From Harmothoe impar (lineage: Eukaryota > Annelida > Polychaeta > Phyllodocida > Polynoidae): DNA of 64,000 nucleotides. Position numbers and translations under genes: made by a program. A model generated the notes under the pieces. The model made no database searches. It was not told the origin of the DNA and saw nothing but the letters and a program-made list of their open reading frames with translations. The stretch spans positions 37,607,360 through 37,671,359 of the forward strand of contig OX381714.1 of the NCBI GenBank assembly GCA_947462335.1. The letters run 5' to 3'. Positions 46,801-58,800 of this stretch are shown here, piece by piece (within the stretch, counting starts at the first letter, position 1; every line of letters starts with the position of its first letter).

Positions 46801-49800
46801 GTCTGTTTACATTGCCATTGTCTTCTTTCTGTCCTGGAAACACATGTTTCCACTCCAATAATACTAAGTGATCTTCAATTCACAAATGAAAGATATCTTC
46901 CTATACGTTTGCACCCACTTAGACTAATGAAACACCATTCATGATAAATAAATTGAATAAATATACTTTACATTAGAGTTAAGATGTTCAGGTTTGCTAA
47001 AAGTTGTATGATTAACTCATTTTTTATATGATTCATATTTGAAGATCAATTGCCTTATTTAAATGATCATAAACAAAGTTAAAATAGATGTTAAAATTCT
47101 TATATTTGGTTTAATAATTTTTCATATTTGTGATGACTACCATGACATAAGTATAAGCCATTATTATAATTTAGGAGAGCTTCAATAAGGTTGTCGATGA
47201 AGAGCTTCTCCTTCACTGAAGCTTTTTTCACATAATTATGTCAAGTAGTTTCAGAAAACACACATAGACAATGAATCATGAGCACTCCATTAGGACAGTA
47301 TTTGAGTCCATACTTCTCCTTGAACACATGTAGAAATGCTAGAAATATGTCTAATACATAGCTGAATGTTTATGAATAATGATGATTGCAAAAAGGTCTT
47401 TAATCCTGTAGTGGACTTTAACTATCTTGTGATTCTCTTACGACATTGCTGTAACAATATCCTCTTGCTTCAGACCCTCTGTGTATTCTCAGTTCTTTAT
47501 ATGGGGAAACTAAAATGTTTGATGCATTTATTGCCCACAGAAATCTTGAGCACGCATTAACAGTGCATTGGTGTGTGTACAATTTTTTGTGAATAACAGG
47601 TTTCTACCTATTCCATTTACAGCTCATGAACTCATATTACTTACCCATTAACCTTGACTCAAACCAAGGTCAAAGGGGGTCAGAAGGTTAGGTGCAATGA
47701 TATTTACTTAGTTGTGTTTTATGGTATTTTATACCAAAATTGGATGATCCTATTTCAGTGCAAAAATGGGGAGAAACTCATCTGTAGGTATAGTGGAAAT
47801 TAGTTATGGCTGGAGAAGATCTACATGTTGACAAATATGAGTTTCTTCTCTTACACTAAAGAAGTGAACAGTGTAGATATAACAGCACACTGCTAAATCA
47901 AAATCAAAAACAAACTTAAATTTGTTGTACAGGTTTTCAGGTCTTGCAAATGTTTGCGCGTTTTGGGTTTAGGGAGTGCTCATTTTTTAACAACAGGGGG
48001 GGGGGCGGTGAGATTTCGCGCGGAGCGTGCGAAATTTTTTCACCCCCCCCGCTAGAGGGGTCAAAATTTTTTACCCCCCCCCCCCCCCCCCGGCAGGCCG
48101 AAAATCGCGCGCGTTCGCGCCCCTTTGTAGCATAGTAACGCGCGGGCTTTTCCCCTCAAAACAGGTTGAATTTTTTTCACCCCCCCCCAAGAGGGGTCTA
48201 AATTTTTTACCCCCCCCCCCGGTCAAGGGGTCCAAATTTTTTACCCCCCCCCCCCCCAAATCCACCACCCCCCCCCTGTTGTTAAAAAATGAGCACTCCC
48301 TTAGATGGTTGAAAAAGTCCAAAGTTTGTATATGTTATGTGCTTTCAGAGAGTCGCACAAGCCGAACCCGCGTCCCGCTAAGCTGAGGTTCTCTAACACC
48401 GACCAGGTGTACAGCTATACTTTTTAGGTCAAGGTCATGTAGAGGTCAGCCTTGTCATGTATCTTGGTCATGGTCCCGTTTGAATTTGGTTTTCAAACAC
48501 CCGCTTGCTCCCAAATTGACTGTGTGTCTAAATTACCGTTCGCGTTCAAGAACTCCATGCAAGTTGGCTTCTACTGGGAATGCTAGAGCAAGAGTTGTGC
48601 ATGACCAGTTAAGCTAACTCACTTTGATCCTGTTTAATTGACAAAAATAACTAGACTTGTGCCAACTGAAGACTAGGGTCAGTTTTCATGTCTGTAACTC
48701 GTAGTATAAAATTTCTTAGGAATTCACCTAACATTTCGCACTTAGTTTGGAGACTATTTATAGACTAGTGTGGTAACACCTTCAAAATCGATCCAAATTA
48801 TTTGGGGAAAAGTCAAGTTCAGAAACAGCATATTACTGTAAAAAAAGATTTCAAAATTTGTATTCTTCAGGTTCTTTTCTGCTCTTACATTTGAAGAACA
48901 GCCACGTTGGGTGTGATATTTGGTTACCCCTTGTTTCACTTGTTCGCACAATCGTGGTTGACTGCACCATTAAAGAGAATAATGGATTATTGTCAGGTTG
49001 TAAAGCTAGTTTTTTCATTGCAGCGCATCGAACGGCAAGATAGGCTCCCCCACATACCCCAACTACGCCGACCCTAGTGACGCATCCCCCGGTAGCGTGA
49101 ACCAAAACAATAGGTAAGTACTGTTAATGACTAACTTGCGTACCGCCTGTTGTTGCGATTACGCATGACTGAGGTTCACTGCCATATTGATTTCAATAAA
49201 TTTTCCCACATTTTGCCTGGTTTAGTCCTTTTGCATTTTCAAAAGTAAATAATTTCTATAGCATGATACAAACATGCATGTATAAATCGTTGCATTTCAG
49301 GGTGGTAAAATATAGCATTTGTTAGCTCAAATAATTTGAATGGATTAAGTTGCTTTCTGAGTTTGTATCCAACAAAGCATTGAACGAGCAGCTGATGCTG
49401 ACCTTATTGCAGAGTTTGTGCTCACCCCTATCGGCCACTGAGCCACTCTCACAGCCTGCGGGAGGAGCGGCCGACCCACTACGAGCACGCCCTGCGGTAA
49501 CACCAACACATCCTTTACTGTTACTGCCGGTCCTACTGCCTCTAAGTTACCACACCTGCCTTGTTAAAAAATAGGGCACAGGCAGTCTCTAACAGTATGC
49601 TTCCAACCCCACCTGTTTCCCTAACTGCCCCACTTGGCATAGAGTCTCTCAAGTACAGTCACCATGGATGTCAATTTTTATTTTTGAGTTATCCTTTGTT
49701 TTAAGTGTTTTGTTATGTTTCACAAAGGCATCATGTTACTTCACTTGGGACATAATCTGGTGCTGGATTTAAGTTAATTTGATCTCATTACTTATTGCTT

Positions 49801-52800
49801 TAATACTGTTGTTGAATAATGTTGATAGTAATTTGAATTAAATTAGACATAGAGTCAAGCAGAACCTTGGGTAAATTTGTGATTCTAATATCTGGATGGC
49901 CTGGTTATCAAAAACTTAAGCTGAGTCAAGTTATGTTTCAATCAAATTAGAAGAGGTAGAATTATTAATGAATTAAATATTATGACAAACAAAGAATATC
50001 AACTAATAAATTAAGTGGGTTGTATTTATGGGTTAATCAAATTTGTGATTTTTCATGTGAAATGGACATTTCACCTCTATGAATGTTACTCCATGGCATA
50101 TGACATAGGCTTCTTTTACTATCCCAGTAGACAAAAGGTGAAGAGAAATCTAGCTGTGAAATATGCTTGACATAGTGCCATTTTGAAACCTATGCAATGA
50201 TGGAATTTATAGGTTGAGTTACACAGCAACAAAGCCTCTCTCTGTAAGACGTGTTTTATGTTTCAGTTTTTGTTTTGGGGTTGGCTTGGTTATGGTACTC
50301 GTAGTTACAGGTTCCTATTTATACACCATTGAGCAATCAACCATTTAAAAGAAAGACTTGATCTCGGCAGATCCCTGCTTCATAGTATACAATACTGCTG
50401 AGCTCTAGCTCATCGTACTAGTTAACTAAGGTGTTAGCAACTTAGCACAAATTACATGTAAAACCATTGTGTCAAGTAATGCAAACAATTATCTTGTTTA
50501 AACGTTCTTGATGAGTGAACGTATGAAGAGTATACCTCCAAGTGGATTCCATGTATAAGAAATGAACTTTTCAGTTTGTAAATCAAGTCTACATTAATGA
50601 CTTTTGAAGGGCAGTTTAAAGTGGTATCAGGCTTGTGTGATTAGCAATACCTATTGTTTTGCATCATATACAATCCAGCGAGATGTCAATGGTTTCATGT
50701 GTATCTATTTCAGACGTTTGGGTCAATCACACAGCTTTCGTGGCGAGGAAAAACCAGCCTATGCCAATAACAACTATAGAAAATCGCGTTCCGACTCCAG
50801 CTTTCCTCCCGACTCCGACCCATCCCCACAGGGCCGAGACTTGGGCCCCGACTATGGACAATGGAGAAACAAGTAAGTTGTTCTGTTTGTTGAAATATCG
50901 TAAGTAAAATCTATATATCTGAACAACCAAAATAACTTGATGCCTATCCAGAGGTACTTTCTTTTCCGGATTGAAATATTGATAGGATAATTTCGTCAGT
51001 GTCTAATCTTGTTAAGTATCAGTAGTATTTGACATTGATTATTAGAAAGCCCTCGAACATGTTCACTACCAGTTCATCACTTCATGCAAAGATATTTTGC
51101 ATATACAGTTTTGCCGTATAAATTAAGTTCAGAGAAGCTACTGGTATCTTTGTTTTATAATTCAAAAGATGGCTATGTGAGAGTTAAGGTTTGCTGTGCT
51201 TCAGGGCCCAACACTTGGTCTGTTATTATTCCTAAGGCATTTGACAACCCGTGTAGCCAATTGTTGCTTCTTTTAAGACAGTAAGCATATTTTCTCTGAC
51301 TTTTCAGTGGTGTCCATGATGTTTCCCCAAATACCAATTCCAGTCCAAAGATTGAGCAACAACACATGTACATGAATAACCACCATCAAGCGGTAAGATA
51401 CAACAAGTGTTTAACTGTTATCAATGAATTATAACAATAACCCAGTAACACTATAGCTGATATAACATGGATTTTTATAGACCTTCTCCAGGCATCTATA
51501 CATTACAAGAATGTCTTGGATCAAACTATAAAACTCTTAATCAGGATGAAGAGTTCCGTGCACGACATGAGGCAATGATCCTGCGGCAGCGGCAGGAGGC
51601 GGCCCGTGTACAGCGTTGTCTAGATGACGAAAAGCAGCGCTTCCAGGGCGTCTCTGAAGATGAGAAACAACGCATGAAGCTGATTCAAAAGGAAGCTGTC
51701 TTGTCTTATTTCACTAAGGTCAGTATACACATCTGTAGCTTGGCAATGACTTCTAAATGAAAGTAAAATCTCTATTTAGAATTATCTGACAGGGATGAAA
51801 GTCTTTGTTGAGATTTTCTCTGCATTTCAAGGCTTTTGCAATAAGCCTCTTTCATCCATGTGCTGGTATGATATTTTGTATATTCTCTGCCATACATCCT
51901 CTATTGGCATTTAGTATAGCTGTTGCTTCTACATTTGACAGAGAGCCCAGATCAGTCGGTCAGGGGCAGTACTCGATGAAGAGGACTTTTCGTTTAGCCG
52001 AGACAGCACACCCAACACCTCCTTTAACAGCACCACCATGCCAGCCGCTATGAAAGGAAAGAATCGTAAGTATAGCTAGTACAAGACTTAGGCTAGTACT
52101 TAGAAGTATAACATTTCCACCACTGGGGATTTTGAAATAATGATCTCTGATATTCATACCTCACAGTAATCATCCAGTGTGGACCTCCTGGAAAGTCTTC
52201 AAGTTTTTCCCTGAAATCAAGTTTTTTTTAAATCAAAAAAATATAATCAAGATTAGGATATATTTGATAATTACTCAATATAAACTCAAACAAACTTATT
52301 TTGTTTGTGTAATCCTATGATAAGACAGCAGAATCATCACTGGTTCATCCTCAGTGGTCCTACCCATACACAGACAGGCTACACCACACTGATCTCAGTG
52401 TCAAGTTTTTCTCAGCCTATTTCAAGTTAACTTGAGAAACCTTGAAGCCCTCTCTCTCCTCTATAGTCCTATGCATTTACACTCTTCACATGAGGCTTAG
52501 CCACTGAAACTAAGGTGCTATGCATGGAGAGTGTATGGACAGATTTCTCATTCTCCTCAGCAGGAGATAACGTCCATGATCACATGGACATGACAAATGC
52601 TTCTCCTCAGCAGGAGATGATGTCCAGGAGAATATAGACATGACAAATCCTGCTGCACAGCACTAGATATATGTGTCTATAGATGCATAAACATTCATAT
52701 GCTCTATAATGTAGTTATGAGGTATGTTATATCTTCAAGTTTTTTTGACATAGTCGACTTTCATCCCTGTGGTTGTTAGAGCAATGTCTAATGTAATTTA

Positions 52801-55800
52801 TCACTTAACAGCACTACCCCCTGGTGTACAACGAGGCCTGGAGGAGATGTCGGCCGAGTTGTCAACCATGAACCCCGCCTTCACCATTCGCCGCCAGTTT
52901 GTACAGGCCCAGGAGGAGTGTGACATGATTGAGAATCTACGTCGGGTAAGTCCAACCATCACTTTTAGCAATTGCCTCTCATTTATATCCTCCATATTAA
53001 TTCAACACATTGTGTTGCAAGTGAAAGACATAAGATTCATCAGATAAATGAAGAAATGGTACTTTGTTGTACATAAATATAACCATGTGTGCCTGAGACC
53101 AGTCTCTTTCAGTCCCTCCACCCTTCATATTACAGAACATTGAGTCAAGATTGAAGGTGACACTGCCCGATGATCTCCCAGCTGCGTTGAAAGATGGAGT
53201 AGTGTTGTGTCACCTCGCAAACCACATCCGACCCCGCTCTGTCTCCAGTATTCACGTTCCCTCCCCAGCTGTGGTAAGTTCTCATAAACCTTATAAAAAA
53301 AGATGTAATTATAAAATGGCATATAAGCACATACCTACACATTATTACTACCGGTACATGTGTTATATCAGTTTTAACCAATAGTTTTCTATGTGTGGAC
53401 ATACTGTAGAAACAAAGACCTGAAAAGAATCACTCATGTGCGTGTAATTTATGATCATGGAAAGTTTTAGATAACCAGGGAAAAAACAATGAATTGCACT
53501 ATTGAATATATGTTTTCTGCATTATGGTAACTATTGACCTTCCAGCCAAAGTTGACTACCGCCAAGTGTCGAAGAAATGTAGAAAATTTTCTTGAGGCGT
53601 GTCGGAGGATCGGTGTAGAACAGGTAAGATGTTTGTCTTTGACAGAATATTTTGGCCAGGGTTTGCAAGATGCACTCTCACGCTCACACTCACACACACA
53701 CTCTCCTTAGAGGCAGAACAAAGTCCTAAAAAGGCCCCTTTGTCAATAGAAACCCCCCTTCATTTGCCCAATATACACTTTACTAGAGCCTTCTCATTTT
53801 TTTTATTGGCAACATTATTATTCATGGGGATCTATTAATATTTGTCAAGAATGGAAATTACTCTAGATTATAAATATCCTGAAATCAATGATTCTTGCAA
53901 GAATTTCAAGAATTGCACATCAGTTCAGAGGTGGACATCCAATTTAACAATGGGATTTTAGGAACTATCATCTTCACAGTAAACTAACATGCTTTCATTT
54001 AATATAAGTTATTTTACCCAAGCATGATAATTAATAAGACTCTTTGTTTCAAAACAAATGTATGGGATATTCCATACCGGTGTTTCCAACTTTCATATAT
54101 GATGGTACGGTTTGCTTTGTTTGCTGCCTAGCACACTCCGGCCGGCCCCTGCTTTTCGCTGCACATAACCCCGCTGATGTTGCCCTGCTCCAAACCAGAC
54201 ACGACATGGCGCCCACACCCACATGCATCCTTCCTTCACACACTCTGTCCCTGTCACCCACCAGCTTTGTCAAATATAGTCCTTATTCTGCTTAGGGAGA
54301 GAACATGTGTGCAGTATGAGTGTCCACTCTATGGGTGGTTTAATACTTTACACAATAACACAATGTAACCATCCATCCAATATATAGTCATCCAACATTT
54401 TCAGCCATACCCAGTAACACAACAGACTCCTCTACCCATCTGTACTTGTATTTGGCAACTTTCAATTGCCTCACCAATAGACAAGAGACATACACATACT
54501 TCCATTTTAAGCCCTTTCAAAAACGCCTGTTGGTTTTACCCTAAGTAGATATGATATGAATGTTTAGACCCACCCATTGGTTATTCATATGCATGGACTT
54601 CCATTTGAAATGGTTTACGACGCAAAGGTTATGATAACTGAGTTGATAGTTGATTAGATTTCCCTTGGATAAGATTTTCTATAATCATGACATTTTCCCC
54701 AACTCCTAATTAATCAAACCCCAAGGCTTCAGGGTTGACACAATACTTGTATAGGTTTATCTCTACTTTGGTTGTCTGGACTAGAGCACATCTGCATATA
54801 TACTGCATATTCATAACAGAAATAAGCAGAGTTTTCTGGGATAACAAGACGGTGATGCGCCTGCGAAGGATTGGGACTTGTGCATTTTGTTTGATTATGA
54901 GATTTCTTCATTGAAGGTTGGCTCTATCCTGTCTAATACTGTCTTCTATGAATGCTTAAGTTGTATTTGGATTTCATTCTGCCCCATGTGCCGTTATTCT
55001 ATACATAGTTATTGCATGGTGAGCAAACACCAATAACTCCTTCTAAAAAAATAAATGAAAGCTTTATTGGCATAATGACATTTGGAAACTTCAACGCCCC
55101 GCAAAAAGATTTCTGGCACATTCACGACAATTTATAAGGTTCAAAACATTGCCACAGAAAACACTTGCACGCGCTAACAGATTTTAGCACATCGCATAGA
55201 CGAAGGGTAGTACATAGTGAAGGGTCGACAACTTTAAGAGGAACACTTATGTTTCACATCTATATTTATAATAAATTTTACCACAATAACCCAAAATGAT
55301 TTTTAGGATACTGCAAGTGTCTGAGGCTTTATAAGTAGATTTTAAATGTTGATCTTACAGAGGATAATATTTCTTATTCTCCACAAAACTAAAGAGGAAT
55401 AACTTATTTCACACACCAGGTTCCGAGGAAACCATTCACAGTCACTATGATATTGACAGACAGCGTCTTTGGCTTACGAGCCTGTCTCTTATTTTCACAT
55501 GCCCCTCTACTCTCATCTTCTTCTCCGCTGCTACACTATTCAACAACAACGCCTTTCAGCTTGTAACACATTTTGACACGCAGCACTCCCACGTTTTGCA
55601 CTTAAATCATTTTGCTGAGGTAAATAAAATCACCATATGAAAAGAATTAACGAAATGGTAATGCAATATTAGAACATTCTGGAGCTTACTCTATTTTACA
55701 TGATTTTGAATTTTGTTTGTATTGAGCACTTGCACTTGCCTGTTTTATAGCAGTGACCAGATGTAACAAAAAAAAGACTGGTTTAGCTCAGATTCTTAAC

Positions 55801-58800
55801 ATTCACAGTCAAAATAATATAGTGAAACATGCACAGGGGTTAATTTTAGAATATATCACCAGTAGTTTAGACAGAGAAGACTATCAATATATTTAGACCA
55901 TTGGGTTCCATTTGATTTTTCTGACCCAAAAGGCCCTTGGAATGTTGCACACTTTTAGCTTTAGCTGAGAAATGAAGATATATGTATTTAATGTAGCAGT
56001 ATCTAAATTAGCATTAGCACATTGTTCATGTGTGGAGTTTTTCCAGTTTTAGAAGATACTTTATACCTTGGAAAGATAGTGATATATTTTCTGAAGAAGA
56101 CATTTGATGTAGTTAAAGAATAATCACCCGAGAATGTTTGCTCCACTTTGGTGCCTTTTTTTGCTCGCTGACCTATGACCTGCGATAATCCTATGGTACT
56201 ATAAGCTAACCCTTAATCCACCCGCGGAGAAATGAAAACGAAGAAGGTACTTAACGGGCCTTTTTGGTCTTTACTTTATTAATGCCCTTGCCCCAGCGTT
56301 GGTTGGCCCTGGTAACTAACAAAGCTGATTTTTTGTCTTGTCTTGCCCTTTCAGGAGCACCTATGTGCATGTGATGATATAGTGGACGAGTTGCGGCCAG
56401 TTCGCGTGGCTAAAACTGTGCAACATCTAGTCAGCTTTCCCCGACTAACCTACAGAGACGTTGTCGTCTCGTGGGCATGCATCCTCTTCCTCTGTTCCTC
56501 CTTCCTCCTCCTCCTGCTCTTCCCTCTGCCCAACTGAGTCTTTCTATGTGTGTCTATCCGTAACCACGCCACTTAGTGGCTGCACCCTAGTACTAAGTCA
56601 CAGCTGCGCAGCTTTACCCTTTCTTGGCTTTGATTTGTTCGTCTTCACTGTTCTCCGTTTGATGTTTGTGAACGTTGCGCATGTTCTCGTCAACCTTCAG
56701 ACACATAGTCCCGGATTAAGTCGATGAAGAATTGGTCAGACTGAAATGGGTTGCAATTTTAAGACACACTTGTGTAGTATAAATGTGAATTACTAATATT
56801 ATACACTGTACATTCCTATTCGTTGAGATGAGATTGTCAACTTATGCAGTCTGAATATTCTTCGGAGACAAACCTGGGACTTCATCATTAAATGTACTGT
56901 GAACATGTTGATGTTGACATTTCAAAAGTTTATTACGAAGGAGACATCCTTGTGGGGCCTTTCGCCCCACTTGCTCGATTTTATATGCCTATATTATACT
57001 TTATCAATAATATATCAACATCAAAGATATTGTGATATGAAACAATTGCGATTGCAAATCATAGAAAGAAAATCCCCTTTTTGTCCATGTATACACAAAC
57101 AAAAACAAATTCATTCAAATACACGTCTCATGCATGTTCCCCCAAATGCGCTCGAAGGGGAGATGCAGTATATCCAGAAGTTGTATATTTTCAGAATTGC
57201 CTTTTTCAGAATTACATGTTGAGAAAGATATCAGGGTCGAATTATTCTCAGTGGGATTGGGGGTGAAGCCCAAAGACACCATCAGTCAGGGACAACTGAA
57301 GCCTTACTACTCTTTTTTTTTTTACCCGCAACTTTTGCATGATCAGCAGGCATGTTTGTACCCATTTGAATATGCAAATGAGCACCACTTGAGCATGGGC
57401 TAGCCTTTACGTCAGCATGATAGTCACGTGGTTTGCCTTGGCCAATCATCTCTGCCACCTGTCAATCTCAACAGCATGCATAGTCATGATGTCAGGCCTT
57501 GGTGCTTGTAGACATCGATTAATGGTAGACTATAACTGTATCAGTCTCTGGAACTATACTGTTAAAACACATTTCTGGTAAAAGTAGGAACTTCTAGAAA
57601 AACTCCTGACAAATTTACGGTTGTGTACCTGACCACCAAAAAGAAGGTGTTACGAACAGCATGGAAGGTAAGCTGTTCATATTATCATTAGAATATCCAG
57701 AGGTATGAAGAATTGAAAATATTTAAATGGCAAAAAGTGATACAGTTTGAAAGAAAGACCAAACAAAGATCTCAGGAAGAATGAAATTGCTCAGATGATG
57801 CTTGAATTAGTGGCCTACATCTTCAGGGCAATGTACCACATGGCTTGTATTTCATGTAGTTAACCCCTGAGTGGTGATCTTACTTTGACATTTGCTATTT
57901 GGTACATCACAACTAACTGATTCACACACATTCCACCACCAGAGCTATCATGTCCAAATGAGGGAAAAATACATGAAACCCACATTTTGCTAAACTGCCA
58001 TCATTTCCTGAAGCTATTTGCTTTGGGAATGTAATGCTGTTAGATTCTAACAATGTGTAGACATGTCAACAGACCCAGACAATGGCTTCTTGCAGATCTT
58101 GATTGCGTTGCATTGTCTCATCATTTGAGACCCACTGCTCTGAAAAGAATCACTGTAGATATGCTTTTGGCAGCACATTACACGCAGATCAGACTCCTTC
58201 ACTGCCACATTGAGGTAACAGCCCCTCTTCTGATAGCACCTGGCACATATCGACTGATGAGAATTAATTTGATTAATAGCTTCCTGGTCTAAATTAACAC
58301 TAACAACCCCATACAACATCCACATTGTTGAATAAGAATAACCTAATTATTTAATTGTCCATTTAGCTTTTCCCCAGGTTGTCCAACTGGGCCATGCCTT
58401 GAGAATAGCTCAGGCAGTTTTGAAAATGTGATGGGGTCCCTTTGCTTTATGATGGCTGCAGAGCACATCCCTTTAAGGCAGATTTGGAGTCTGGTTCATA
58501 TGTGTGTTTAGCTACAGCTGCCCTTTTTATAGGGGTCATTTCAGCATCATGCCATCTCAGCATGTACCATTTTACACTTCAAACCATTCCTGTTCTTTGC
58601 ATTTTGTTAACGACCAAACAAATGGTGCTGTATTTCCATTACTCATCCTCACAAGTGTATCACAAATATCGAAAGTAAGAAAAGATAACTGCAGTAGTGT
58701 GACAAGAGCTTGCCATTTCACATGCTTTTGGCCTTCCGCATTGGGTAACATCCCTTATAAACTGCTACATTCTGATGATACTTATTTTTCCACAATTGAT

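Noticed and set aside
48027..48386. 119-codon plus-strand and 83-codon minus-strand frames rich in P/F or G
   Set aside because: They read through the C/G runs of the MITE at 47972-48300.
48388..48406. Longer 58-nt version of exon J using donor CAG|GTGTAC
   Set aside because: It would enter exon K out of frame and hit a stop; kept only as a possible non-productive variant.
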